A stretch of 64,000 nucleotides of DNA from Methylovulum miyakonense HT12 (GCF_000384075.1 NZ_KB913025.1:996119-1060118); one strand, 5' to 3'; positions 8,987 to 18,242 are shown, counted from the stretch's first letter. Notes: generated by a model not told the origin, from the letters alone. Made by a program: numbers and translations.

Positions 8987-10861
8987 ATGGGGAATCGATT
9001 AAGATTAGTTTCTAGGAACACAACCCCTTCGGGCATTGGGGAGCTGTTTGAAGGGGTACTTGATGCGCCTGCGCCAGGATTGGTTTTAGGGTCATCAATA
9101 TTATGTTTTTCTGGTTGGATTAATCCAAAAAATGAAAATAGGAGATATACGTTAAAAATAGTATCTGCTACTGGTATTGAGGTGATAGTAACGCCAAATG
9201 TGCCTAGACCAGACGTTGTTAACAGAAGAAAAGATGTTGCTCCATTAACAGGGGATTCCGATTTTTTTGGATTTAAAGCCGATTTTCCGTTATCCGATAC
9301 AATATCGGTCTATGTTCAAATTGATAATAAGGAAGTGCTTTGGCAAACTATTTCAACTGCTGAAATTGACTTTGATGTTTTTTCTGTGTTACGCCAATTT
9401 TTGAGTAAAGGTCAAGTTTCAAATAGTAAATTAAATAAATTAGAGTTGCTTGGCCCTGAGGTTATGAAAAAAGTAGTTGATATCGAGGCTACAAATACTA
9501 ACGTAATTAACCCCTCCAGAATACCCGCATCATTAGGGGCGACCGAAAAAGATTGGTTTAACAAATTTATAAAATATATTGACTCTGCGGATTTTTTATC
9601 GCGACTGTTATTAAGCCATTCAGCTGAATCAGGCATTGGAATCCCTTCGCCATTTTCATCGGATTTTGCAGTTTTAGTAAGTACGGTATTTATAGTCGAC
9701 GCGAACTTTTTGATATTTAGATACGGTAATACACATTTTTATATCGGCCAATACCTTCATACATTGGATTTTGTGTATTTCCCTGAAAAATCGTTACTTT
9801 TGCGTTTTAATAATTCACATTATGAACAAAGGCACTTAATCGCGCTCATTAGCCACGGCTTAAGAAATCCCAAAGCACTGCTAAAGAAATTGAAAAAATC
9901 TGCTAATACAATCTTGGGTGGACTGATATTGAATGGCATGAGCCCATATCATTTTTTCTATGATTGTATCCCGTCACTTTATGCCGCCAATAAATGTGAT
10001 GCCCTAAAAGGAGTAAACGCTTTCTTCTCCATTAAAGGGGAGTGTTATTATCCCGTAGAAAAATTATTTAATCTTGAAGCAACAAATAAAAAATATACCC
10101 ATATTGAGTTTATCAATTTACAAGCTGAAACAGACCAATTCTTTATTGTTGCCGGGGCATCATATAAACAGCAGGGCGCCCTCCAGGTAACCGAAATGGA
10201 CAGGCAAATTACCTGCCACGCCATAGCAAGCAGTCCTGATGAAATGACCTCTGTCACGAATAGCCTTGAAGGTTGCTATCCGATTTTATGGATTGGAATT
10301 AGTGCCCAAAAACGTTCTTGGATAAACCAAAATGAAGCTCTCATCAAGGCATTGCAATCTATATATGCCATGCACCCTAACATGGCAATCATATTTGATG
10401 GCATGACGAGTAATATTTTTAAAGCCAGTGCGGACGCACAAGATTTTTCCAAAGACCATGAGTTAGTGGAAGCAATTAAAGCAATGCTACCGCCCAAAAT
10501 AACGGCTGTAAGCACTGTAGGCCTAAATAGCCAAGAAAAATTAATATTAGCCAATGCAGCAGATTTTTATATCGCCAATTATTCAACTGGCTCAATGTAT
10601 CCAGCCCGATTTACCCATTTGCCGGGAGTGGCGCATTTAAGTAAAGCGATGATGGCCATTGTTCGCGATATTCATATACATTACAAAACATTTACCGTTC
10701 CTGACGAATTGATTACCGATATTCCTGACCCAGATAATAACAGGCTCGATTTCATTAGTTATTCTATTGATGAAGACGCTTTTTCAAAATATGTTTGTAG
10801 TGTGTTTGAGTCAACTATTGAAGACAAAACCAAGCCAATCGCCACCGAAGGAAATCTGTAA
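8987..10861 (+). CDS. GT61-like (DUF563-type) glycosyltransferase candidate, 624 residues
   Basis: Residues about 30-130 look like a beta-sandwich of the sort that precedes transferases in surface-glycan loci. The C-terminal half (about 300-600) resembles the GT61/DUF563 fold: an HFFYDCIPSL segment near 323, an RSW motif with following helices near 440, and a late NAADFYIANYSTGS segment. The same C-terminal pattern, including RSWI and the IDG/FDG strand, appears in the 656-residue protein at 16290-18212, so the two are probably distant paralogues. Base composition is distinctly AT-rich. No ribosome site is obvious before the ATG. The transferase assignment is inference; no substrate can be named. 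Confidence 0.6.
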   Translation: MGNRLRLVSRNTTPSGIGELFEGVLDAPAPGLVLGSSILCFSGWINPKNENRRYTLKIVSATGIEVIVTPNVPRPDVVNRRKDVAPLTGDSDFFGFKADFPLSDTISVYVQIDNKEVLWQTISTAEIDFDVFSVLRQFLSKGQVSNSKLNKLELLGPEVMKKVVDIEATNTNVINPSRIPASLGATEKDWFNKFIKYIDSADFLSRLLLSHSAESGIGIPSPFSSDFAVLVSTVFIVDANFLIFRYGNTHFYIGQYLHTLDFVYFPEKSLLLRFNNSHYEQRHLIALISHGLRNPKALLKKLKKSANTILGGLILNGMSPYHFFYDCIPSLYAANKCDALKGVNAFFSIKGECYYPVEKLFNLEATNKKYTHIEFINLQAETDQFFIVAGASYKQQGALQVTEMDRQITCHAIASSPDEMTSVTNSLEGCYPILWIGISAQKRSWINQNEALIKALQSIYAMHPNMAIIFDGMTSNIFKASADAQDFSKDHELVEAIKAMLPPKITAVSTVGLNSQEKLILANAADFYIANYSTGSMYPARFTHLPGVAHLSKAMMAIVRDIHIHYKTFTVPDELITDIPDPDNNRLDFISYSIDEDAFSKYVCSVFESTIEDKTKPIATEGNL

Positions 10862-10862
10862 C

Positions 10863-11930
10863 ATGACTAACCCATATGAGAATTTACCAAGTTCAGCTTT
10901 CTGGAAACTGGCCGTTGCCCAGAAAAGCATGTTTGACATAGAGGGGATATGGAACCCTAAATTTAGGATAGAGCCAGACCAGAAAGTAGTGACATTTGGC
11001 TCTTGCTTCGCGCAACACATTGGCAGGGCCTTAAATGACCGCGGGTTCTCTTGGATAAGTACAGAGAATGCACCTGCTGCACTTTCCAAGGCTAATGCCA
11101 CACGGTTTAATTATGATGTTTTTTCATCCAGAACCGGCAATATCTACACTACATCTTTGCTACATCAGTGGACCCAATGGGCCTTGGGTAAGACAGGTTG
11201 CCCTGAAGAAGTATGGGAGCAAGACGGTAGGTTTTATGACCCTTTTAGGCCTGTTATTGAGCCCAACGGTTTCTCGTCAGCAGAGGAAATGAAGTTATCA
11301 CGGGATGTTGCAATCGGGGCATTTAAGAAATGTATAGAAACGGCCGATTATTTTGTGTTCACATTGGGTTTAACCGAAAGCTGGAAAAACAAAGCCGGAT
11401 ATGAATATCCTATGTGTCCAGGAACGGCAGCCGGGGCTTTTAATGCGGCGGAGCATATCTACGAAAATCAAGATTATATTTCTATAATCAATGGCCTGCA
11501 TGCTTCAATTAAGCTTATGCTTGAGCTTAATAATAATATAAAGTTTATATTGACGGTATCGCCTGTACCTTTGACCGCGACCTGTTCGGGAAACCATGTC
11601 GTAGTGGCGACAATGGAATCTAAATCCATTTTACGTGCTGTCGCTGGTCAGGCTGCAAAATCTTTGGATAATGTGGATTATTTTCCATCCTATGAATTGA
11701 TAAACAGCCCTACATCTAAAGGTATATTTTTTGAGCCTAATCAAAGAAGTGTAAACCACTATGGGGTAGACTTCGTCATGGATCAGTTTTTTACTTGTTT
11801 GGCCCAAAAATATGGTGGACTTCCGACAAAAAGTCTAAGCCCCAATATAGCAGAGATAAACGAAAAGAAATCAGACGCTGATGTTGTATGTGAAGAAGAG
11901 CTTCTCAATGCATTTGGTGGAGGCAAATAA
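10863..11930 (+). CDS. GSCFA-domain protein
   Basis: A 355-residue protein carrying the family-defining GSCFA motif in VVTFGSCFAQHIGRAL near residue 40. GSCFA proteins are regarded as relatives of the SGNH/GDSL hydrolases and often accompany polysaccharide loci, which suggests acyl-ester hydrolysis or transfer on a glycan. The exact reaction is not established. I chose the ATG at 10863, two bases after the preceding stop, because it precedes the conserved region directly; a longer frame starting at 10767 would overlap the upstream gene by 95 bp. The next gene, an SGNH-like protein, begins immediately after the stop, so the two are probably co-translated. Confidence 0.8.
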   Translation: MTNPYENLPSSAFWKLAVAQKSMFDIEGIWNPKFRIEPDQKVVTFGSCFAQHIGRALNDRGFSWISTENAPAALSKANATRFNYDVFSSRTGNIYTTSLLHQWTQWALGKTGCPEEVWEQDGRFYDPFRPVIEPNGFSSAEEMKLSRDVAIGAFKKCIETADYFVFTLGLTESWKNKAGYEYPMCPGTAAGAFNAAEHIYENQDYISIINGLHASIKLMLELNNNIKFILTVSPVPLTATCSGNHVVVATMESKSILRAVAGQAAKSLDNVDYFPSYELINSPTSKGIFFEPNQRSVNHYGVDFVMDQFFTCLAQKYGGLPTKSLSPNIAEINEKKSDADVVCEEELLNAFGGGK

Positions 11931-12629
11931 ATGCAAGAAATAACAACCAACCCCGCCAAATCGGTTTGCATTATAGGAAATAGCTATGTCGGCGCGGTAT
12001 ACAAGGCTTATGAAAATCATAAAAGCGAATATCCTGATTTTAAAATTCATTTTTATACAGCAGCCGGGCGAGATTTTCCTCTCCTTGATATTGTCGACAA
12101 CGCAGTTGTTAATGTGAAATTTTCTAATAGAAAAGAATACGACAATATAAACTCATACGATGCTTATTTTATTTATGGGGACATGCTATCCCCACATGGC
12201 GTCATCCAATTGGAACGTGAATTGACACGATCGGCATACTCTAAGCAAGTAATAGGCTGTACTGTTACTGACGACATAAGCTCGTCATGCACCCTTAAAA
12301 TCTATAACAAATTAATAAAAATCACGCAGGCTCCTGTATACCTTATGTCGCATAATATATTGCAGCAGACTAAATTGTACTTGAATAATGAGCAGTATTT
12401 TAAAGCCTTAAACACGCTTGAGAAAATATTGGGTGATAATATCTATCACGCCTTCCCTGAAGAGTTATTTGATAACACCTTTGTACCAAAGGATATTTAT
12501 TATAGTGGTTCGGTTGGGATAGATGGCCGATCCGCTAGCCAAGTTGCAGGACATGATAGATATCACATGAATGAACAGGGCGGGAGATTGATATTGGACA
12601 GCATTTTAAGAAAAGTAATGGCAAATTAG
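11931..12629 (+). CDS. SGNH-hydrolase-like protein, 232 residues
   Basis: No family name is recognised with certainty. The N-terminus has a strand followed by GNSYVGAVY (about 14-22), resembling the GDS/GNS nucleophile block of SGNH hydrolases. The C-terminus has HDRYHMNEQGG (about 205-215), resembling the Asp-x-x-His block V. Together these give a candidate Ser-Asp-His triad. The ATG directly abuts the stop codon of the GSCFA gene, so the pair may act together, for example in adding or removing acyl groups on the glycan. Function is inference from motifs and position. Confidence 0.5.
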   Translation: MQEITTNPAKSVCIIGNSYVGAVYKAYENHKSEYPDFKIHFYTAAGRDFPLLDIVDNAVVNVKFSNRKEYDNINSYDAYFIYGDMLSPHGVIQLERELTRSAYSKQVIGCTVTDDISSSCTLKIYNKLIKITQAPVYLMSHNILQQTKLYLNNEQYFKALNTLEKILGDNIYHAFPEELFDNTFVPKDIYYSGSVGIDGRSASQVAGHDRYHMNEQGGRLILDSILRKVMAN

Positions 12630-12755
12630 TCCCTATCAAAAATTGCCCAACAAAGCTTCCGTGCTTGGGTTCTGTTGGTAAATAACATATGGGAGTTGAC
12701 ACGATGCATCCGTTTTCACTAAGCCTTCCGTAGGCAAATCAACATAAATACACAT

Positions 12756-14372
12756 ATGAAACTGGATTTTAAATTAATAAACATTGATTGCACCTTACGT
12801 GATGGCGGTTATTACAATCAGTGGGATTTTTCGCAAGAGTTAATCCATGCTTATCTTGATGCCATGGAAGCGGCAGGCGTAGATTTTGTTGAATTAGGTT
12901 TCCGTTCGTTTGATAAAAATGGTTTTCGTGGTGCATGCGCATACACCACAGACGATTTTATTAACAGCTTAACTATCCCGCCTAACATAAAAATTGGCGT
13001 GATGATGAACGCATCCGAATTGATTAACCATCCTGATGGCCCTTTAGCGGCCATCAAATTACAGTTTGTTCCAGCAAAAGAATCCCCTGTCACGTTGATC
13101 CGGTTTGCGTGCCATGTCCACGAATTCGAAGCCACATTGCCGATGTGCGCTTGGTTGAAGCAACAAGGCTACCTAGTGGGAATCAATTTAATGCAAGTGG
13201 CTGACCGCAGTGAAACGGAGATAGAACATATTGGTAAAGTTGCAAGCCATTATGACCTTGACGCGCTCTATTTCGCCGACAGCATGGGCAGCTTGGAACC
13301 CCATCAGGCTGCGGCAATTGTTAAAATACTCAAGCGGCATTGGCAGGGAGCCATGGGGATACACACCCATGACAATATGGGGCGGGCGATGGCCAACACC
13401 TTGAGCGCCATTAACGAAGGCGTGACGTGGGTTGATTCCACAGTCACAGGCATGGGGCGAGGGCCGGGTAATGTGCAAACGGAATATGTCCTGATTGAAT
13501 TGGCCAACCTACGAGCAAAACATATTAATTTGTCGCCCTTACTTGAATTGATCCGCAAGCATTTCAAGCCTATGCAAGACCACTATGGATGGGGGGCAAA
13601 CCCATACTATTACTTGGCTGGCAAATACGGCATCCATCCCACTTATATCCAGAAAATGCTCAGCGATTCGCGTTTTGGCGAAGCTGAAATCTTATCGGTG
13701 ATTGACCATCTCAAGGCCGTCGGCGGAAAAAAGTTTAGCACTGAAATCATGGAAGCGGGCCGCCAAGTTTATGGCGGTGAACAAACAGGCTCTTGGGCCC
13801 CAGAAAAGATTATCAATGGCCGGGAAGTATTGATTGTCGCGGCAGGGCCTAGTGTTGGCAATCATCGTCGCGCCATAGAGCAATACATCGTTAAAGCCAG
13901 TCCCTTTGTCATCGGTCTGAACACCCAAAAAACGATTGATGAAAATCTAATTGATGTGCGTGCAGCCTGCCATCCATTCAGGCTACTGGCCGACTGTGAC
14001 CAGTACCCCAATTTAAAACAACCCTTAGTGGTGCCTAGCTCCAGATTGCCAGAGGTGATCAAAGCTTCAATGGAAGGGGTCAACCAATTTGATTTTGGCC
14101 TTTCCGTAGAACCCGCAAGATTTGAATTTCATGATACTTACGCCATTGCCCCAACCTCGTTGGTGGTTGCCTATGCCTTGGCCATAGCAACTAGCGGCAA
14201 AGCCGCGCGAGTCCTGATGGCTGGCTTTGACGGTTTTAGTGCGGATGACCCCAGAACAACCGAAATGGAAGAACTGCTTGCCAACTATCAAAGCGCTAAG
14301 GGTGCCTCGCCTATTTTGGCAGTCACCCCCACCCGCTATAAAATCCCATCAACCTCCATTTATGCTTTATAG
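12756..14372 (+). CDS. HMGL/DmpG-type aldolase fused to a C-terminal GPS-motif domain
   Basis: A 538-residue protein. Residues 1 to about 300 form a pyruvate-type aldolase TIM barrel: DCTLRDGGYYN near 9-19 gives the metal-binding Asp and the Arg-Asp pair, and GIHTHDNMG near 204 gives the His-x-His ligands. Residues about 350-538 form a separate domain with VAAGPSVG near 358 and an MAGFDG strand near 488, reminiscent of DUF115/MptE-like or GT42-like folds. The next genes are a KdsB-like cytidylyltransferase and a HAD phosphatase. The aldolase may therefore make a 2-keto-3-deoxy sugar acid in place of KdsA or NeuB. That role is inference; the fold of the first half is firm. Confidence 0.78.
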   Translation: MKLDFKLINIDCTLRDGGYYNQWDFSQELIHAYLDAMEAAGVDFVELGFRSFDKNGFRGACAYTTDDFINSLTIPPNIKIGVMMNASELINHPDGPLAAIKLQFVPAKESPVTLIRFACHVHEFEATLPMCAWLKQQGYLVGINLMQVADRSETEIEHIGKVASHYDLDALYFADSMGSLEPHQAAAIVKILKRHWQGAMGIHTHDNMGRAMANTLSAINEGVTWVDSTVTGMGRGPGNVQTEYVLIELANLRAKHINLSPLLELIRKHFKPMQDHYGWGANPYYYLAGKYGIHPTYIQKMLSDSRFGEAEILSVIDHLKAVGGKKFSTEIMEAGRQVYGGEQTGSWAPEKIINGREVLIVAAGPSVGNHRRAIEQYIVKASPFVIGLNTQKTIDENLIDVRAACHPFRLLADCDQYPNLKQPLVVPSSRLPEVIKASMEGVNQFDFGLSVEPARFEFHDTYAIAPTSLVVAYALAIATSGKAARVLMAGFDGFSADDPRTTEMEELLANYQSAKGASPILAVTPTRYKIPSTSIYAL

Positions 14373-14380
14373 GGCATCAC

Positions 14381-15112
14381 ATGAAATATGCCATCATCAT
14401 CCCAGCCCGGCACCAGTCCAATAGATTGCCTGGCAAGCCGCTCGTAAATTTATGCGGCATACCCATGATCGTACGGACCTACAGACAGTGTTTGAAAGCG
14501 GTGCCTGCCGAGGCTGTTTTTGTCGCAACCGACGATGACACCATCAAATCAGTTTGCGAACAATATGGCATTAATGTCTTGATGACATCCTCGACTTGCT
14601 TAACCGGAACAGACAGGGTCGCTGAAACCGTAAAATTAGTGGAAGCGGACACTTATATCAATGTCCAAGGCGATGAACCTGTATTTAACCCGGACGATAT
14701 AAAATCACTCATAGCTGAAGCCGGCAAAAATCCGGACTCAGTGATTAATGGTTATTGCCGGATTAAAGATGAAGCACAATTTAGGAGCCCCAACACACCC
14801 AAAGTCGTACTAAGGCCGGATGGGCGCTTGCTTTACATGTCACGAGCCCCCATCCCCACGAATAAAGCCCATGGTTTTGATATCGCCCATAGGCAAGTGT
14901 GTGCCTATGCTTTCCCCAAGGCGGCCTTGCTTGCTTTTACCGCGCAGCATAAAAAAACCCCATTGGAACAGATCGAAGACATTGAGATCTTACGATTTCT
15001 CGAACTCGGTTGGGATGTGAAAATGATATTGATGTCAGAAAACTCTGTTTCGGTTGATCATCCTGAAGATGTCATTAAAGCTGAAGCAGTGATTAAAAGC
15101 TTAGGTTTGTGA
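14381..15112 (+). CDS. KdsB-like 3-deoxy-manno-octulosonate cytidylyltransferase
   Basis: A 243-residue cytidylyltransferase that should activate a 2-keto-3-deoxy sugar acid as its CMP derivative. The nucleotide-binding start IIPARHQSNRLPGKPL, the central NVQGDEP motif near 104-110 and the late VDHPED motif match KdsB in order and spacing, and the length is close to the usual 245-250. It lies 8 bp after the aldolase gene and overlaps the HAD phosphatase. This context suggests a dedicated copy for this glycan, so a substrate other than Kdo is possible. I leave the symbol blank because a housekeeping kdsB may exist elsewhere. Confidence 0.88.
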   Translation: MKYAIIIPARHQSNRLPGKPLVNLCGIPMIVRTYRQCLKAVPAEAVFVATDDDTIKSVCEQYGINVLMTSSTCLTGTDRVAETVKLVEADTYINVQGDEPVFNPDDIKSLIAEAGKNPDSVINGYCRIKDEAQFRSPNTPKVVLRPDGRLLYMSRAPIPTNKAHGFDIAHRQVCAYAFPKAALLAFTAQHKKTPLEQIEDIEILRFLELGWDVKMILMSENSVSVDHPEDVIKAEAVIKSLGL

Positions 15113-15768
15113 TGGCGATCAAAAATATCAAAGCATATAAGACTATTGTTTTTGATTGCGATGGCGTCATCCTTGATTCCAACCGCATCAAAACCGACGC
15201 TTTTTACGAAACAACCCTCCCGTATGGAAAAGATGCCGCTGATGTTTTTGTAGAATATCATCGCCAGCATGGTGGAATTTCCAGATACCGGAAATTTGAA
15301 TATTTTTTTAGTGACATCCTGCGACGAGACCCTAGCGAAGGGGAAACGGATAATCTGCTTGCGGAATATGCAAGGCTTGTCAGAGACGGTTTATTGTCCT
15401 GTCCGGTGACCGAAGGCTTAACAGAACTACGTGCGGCAACACCTGATGCCCGCTGGCTGGTCGTCTCAGGCGGCGACCAGGGTGAATTGCGGCAGGTGTT
15501 TATGGAAAGGAATCTTAGCCAGCTTTTTGACGGCGGAATCTATGGCGCACCAGATAATAAGGATGAAATACTCGCCCGTGAACTTAGCGGTGGAAACATC
15601 CAGAGCCCAGCGGTTTTTGTTGGCGATAGCCGCTATGATTATGAGTCATCAACAAGGGCGGGGCTGGATTTTCTTTTTATTAGCCAATGGACTGAAGTCC
15701 AAGATTGGAAAGGATATTTTTATAACTTGGATGTCACAATTCTAAAAAATATTCTCTACCTGTCATAA
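15109..15768 (+). CDS. HAD-family phosphatase
   Basis: A 219-residue haloacid-dehalogenase phosphatase. Motif I is FDCDGVI near residue 15, motif II the VVSGG strand near 120, motif III the conserved Lys in DNKDE, and motif IV VGDSRYDYE near 180. The insert between motifs I and II is helical, as in phosphoglycolate-phosphatase-like members. Start is GTG at 15109 or ATG at 15112, both overlapping the end of the cytidylyltransferase gene. In the inferred pathway it would remove the phosphate from the aldol product before CMP activation, as KdsC or NeuB-pathway phosphatases do. It is not convincingly gph, although gph often sits near rpe and trpE. Confidence 0.85.
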   Translation: MMAIKNIKAYKTIVFDCDGVILDSNRIKTDAFYETTLPYGKDAADVFVEYHRQHGGISRYRKFEYFFSDILRRDPSEGETDNLLAEYARLVRDGLLSCPVTEGLTELRAATPDARWLVVSGGDQGELRQVFMERNLSQLFDGGIYGAPDNKDEILARELSGGNIQSPAVFVGDSRYDYESSTRAGLDFLFISQWTEVQDWKGYFYNLDVTILKNILYLS

Positions 15769-15794
15769 ATGGCATTCATAAAAAACCCAAACTT

Positions 15795-15887
15795 AACAAC
15801 CACCTACTGAAAGTAGGTGGGTTAGCGCGGGACACAGAGGACTAAAGTCCACCCACATTGTGTCCCGCGCTGTCGAGTTGTTTTTTT
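15795..15887 (+). terminator. Branched structured element ending in a T-run
   Basis: Three nested or adjacent hairpins: a 9-bp stem with GAA loop at 15800-15820, a long 13-bp stem (AGCGCGGGACACA at 15824-15836 with its complement at 15859-15871), and inside that a GGACT/AGTCC hairpin at 15839-15850. An outer AACAAC/GTTGTT pair closes the whole before seven T residues. It could terminate the aldolase operon. The compound fold is more than a simple terminator, and a transposon-end or small-RNA origin is possible. Confidence 0.5.
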
Positions 15888-15900
15888 GAACCTTGATGCT

Positions 15901-15930
15901 AAAGCTAACCGGCTAAAGCCGGTGGTTTTA
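15901..15930 (+). repeat. REP / IS200-IS605-end-like palindrome
   Basis: The hairpin ACCGGCTAAAGCCGGT (15908-15923) followed by GGTTTTA resembles the imperfect palindromes at IS200/IS605-family ends and REP elements. No transposase or TnpB frame is recognisable nearby, so this would be a remnant or a non-autonomous element. Confidence 0.45.
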
Positions 15931-16289
15931 ACCTTAAATATTGAAATAAATGATAACCCCCAAGCTAAAAAGCCACTAGAAACCAGTCGTTTTTCATATT
16001 ACGGACTAACAAGCAAAATGTCTCGATTAGGGGCCTGCCTAAAAAGATCCCGCCGAGGTTCCAGAGCGCCTGCTGCAAGCCTCGCATTGATAACCAGGAC
16101 AAGTGGTTGTGGCTGCCATGCCACTCCGGATCCTGTCGCCATGTGCACAAATGAATTCGTCGGCACAATGTAACTGCCGGATACAGGCGAACGGGACTCT
16201 TCGCTTACTTATTGCTTGACAGTTATGATTGATGTTTCCATTTGTCCATTTTATCAAAAGACCTCAAAACACATATAGAGAACAAAAAT
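15931..16289. other. Intergenic region, no recognised gene
   Basis: About 360 bp between the structured element and the next glycan gene. Short open frames on both strands (for example plus 15886-16173 and minus 15965-16168) overlap each other and lack ribosome sites or recognisable domains. The stretch at 16030-16200 is less AT-rich than its neighbours and could be a decayed fragment of something, but I cannot identify it. Confidence 0.4.
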
Positions 16290-18212
16290 ATGTTAGATGC
16301 CGTCCAACCCGATTTATTCATAAAATCCGGTCTATATCCTACTTACCCATTACAGGACACTGGTTCCGGTTATTTTTTTATAAAACACGATACAGGTTTG
16401 CCTTGTTATTTACAAAACAAGGGGAATAATGTCGCGCCCAATAATGGATGGGAAGCAAAATCAGTTCTAAAGCTAGGTGATGGCACATTGTATATTGTCT
16501 TATGGACGCATATAAATGGCAGTGATGATCTTTGGTTTTTAAATGATCAATTGACATTTTTCGCTAACGGAAATTTACTTAATGATAGCAAATACAACGA
16601 TACACCATACGCTAAGTTATGGTCACTATATCTTAGCGATGTGTTATATAGGGTCTGGTATTCTTTAATTACGCCAAATTTGCTTCAAAACAATCCTGAT
16701 TTTTCGCCATCTGAACTATTCATTTCTAATAATGTTATTCAAAATATAAATCTAATCGTCAATCCGTTTACCTTTCCCTGTCAGTTTATAGATCTTTCAG
16801 CGGCAAACGACCAAACCGATTTATTTAATGACGTTTATCCATCAATTACAAAAAATTATTTGATGGATGCGCTATCATCTTTTTCTTCCTATACTGAAAA
16901 TTGGCAAGACGAAGCCATAATAAACGGCCATGTTGAAATAAAATGCCCGTTTACGGGTAAATTAATTCAAAGTAATGACTCACTTCTTCTATCAACCTCC
17001 ACTGTTATGTACAGATTTCAGGCTGAAAATGAAATCTTTTTTTTAATATGCCATTCTCATTTTAATGTTAAGTATGCTATTTTTTTTCCAAAACAGCATG
17101 TAATTTTTTTTCGGGGGGTAAAACAGGGAATTTATATAAACCAAAAAATTATAGACGCAGGTTTGTTAAAAGTTTTAAAGGATTGGCATTTAATAAAACC
17201 TTATCTCATAAGCGAGTCGGAAAAAACGCCAGTAAGCTTTTGTGAATACAGCCATGTAGGCCACAATCTATGGAACGAATTATCTGCCATAGAAAGGATG
17301 GACAAGCGTCATGCTTTAGATAAACTGGATAAATTTTACATATTTCAAAATAGTGAAATTTATGCTCCTATCGATATTTTATTCCCCGCATTAAAAGGAA
17401 AAAATTATAAAATAGGCTCCAATATGTTAGCCCATCACATTTATAAAGACCTCCATTTATTGGTTAAACCAGGCGATCAATATATAAGTAAAAGCCTTAC
17501 TAAAAAAATTATTGATTATTCAAAACTTGGATATGAAGAATATTCCGATGAATTTAGTTGTTTTTCAAAAAAGCATTTTAGTATTGTCATATTGTTCACA
17601 TTGAGATTCGATAATAGAAGTTGGATAGACCAAGAAAGTGGCATTTGTAAAGTTATCACCAAATTATCCGAAAACCATCATGGCAACATTGCGCTAGTAA
17701 TTGACGGACATAATGTTAATAGCTCAGGTAGCAAAATGAAAAGCCATTCAGAATCTTTGATTAAATCAAGCAAAGGTGTTGACTTATTTGATACTGAATA
17801 TGAAACCGCAGAACGCATTAAAGAAGCACTCACTTCAAATGCCATAACCGTATTCAATACGATAGGTTGTAGTGTCAGAGAAAGTATTAGCTGGTGTTTG
17901 CAAAGTGATTTTTTCGTAGCCCCATGGGGAGCTGGGCTGGCAAAATGCAAATGGGTAGCTAACATGCCAGGGATAGTGTTTTCTAATAGAAAAATGTTAG
18001 CGCATACGGCTGGAGACTTACATATTTATGATGACCCCAAATACCTTGAAGGCGCGATGCCTTGCGAATATATTGACCTAACAGAAATAGAGGATATAGA
18101 CGAGGTTAGCATTATACATGGGCCGCGAGCGAACTTTAACGTATCAATTGATGCGTTATATAAAAAAACCAGTGAAATGACCGAACGGTATGGGCGATTA
18201 AATGGGTTGTAA
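16290..18212 (+). CDS. GT61-like glycosyltransferase candidate, about 640 residues
   Basis: Very AT-rich gene. I prefer the ATG at 16290; a TTG at 16242 would add 16 residues. The N-terminal half has no recognised domain. The C-terminal half (about 330-620) contains GHNLWNELSAIER, an RSWID motif near 446, an LVIDGHN strand near 483 and an SDFFVAPWGAGLAKCKW segment near 545. The last of these is the typical GT61/DUF563 pattern, in which a small-residue loop (here PWGAGL) lies in the nucleotide-sugar site. It shares the RSW/IDG pattern with the 624-residue protein upstream. It probably transfers a sugar to the glycan; donor unknown. Confidence 0.6.
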   Translation: MLDAVQPDLFIKSGLYPTYPLQDTGSGYFFIKHDTGLPCYLQNKGNNVAPNNGWEAKSVLKLGDGTLYIVLWTHINGSDDLWFLNDQLTFFANGNLLNDSKYNDTPYAKLWSLYLSDVLYRVWYSLITPNLLQNNPDFSPSELFISNNVIQNINLIVNPFTFPCQFIDLSAANDQTDLFNDVYPSITKNYLMDALSSFSSYTENWQDEAIINGHVEIKCPFTGKLIQSNDSLLLSTSTVMYRFQAENEIFFLICHSHFNVKYAIFFPKQHVIFFRGVKQGIYINQKIIDAGLLKVLKDWHLIKPYLISESEKTPVSFCEYSHVGHNLWNELSAIERMDKRHALDKLDKFYIFQNSEIYAPIDILFPALKGKNYKIGSNMLAHHIYKDLHLLVKPGDQYISKSLTKKIIDYSKLGYEEYSDEFSCFSKKHFSIVILFTLRFDNRSWIDQESGICKVITKLSENHHGNIALVIDGHNVNSSGSKMKSHSESLIKSSKGVDLFDTEYETAERIKEALTSNAITVFNTIGCSVRESISWCLQSDFFVAPWGAGLAKCKWVANMPGIVFSNRKMLAHTAGDLHIYDDPKYLEGAMPCEYIDLTEIEDIDEVSIIHGPRANFNVSIDALYKKTSEMTERYGRLNGL

Positions 18213-18242
18213 GATTATTCTTCAGATAACAGGGAAAGCATA

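Noticed and set aside
15109-15768. HAD gene as gph (phosphoglycolate phosphatase), as expected near rpe and trpE
   Set aside because: It overlaps the cytidylyltransferase gene and its cap region is not clearly Gph-like; context favours the sugar-acid pathway.
15886-16173. 95-codon plus frame with several Cys residues, and an overlapping minus frame
   Set aside because: Starts inside the structured repeat region; all frames here look equally arbitrary, and none has a ribosome site.
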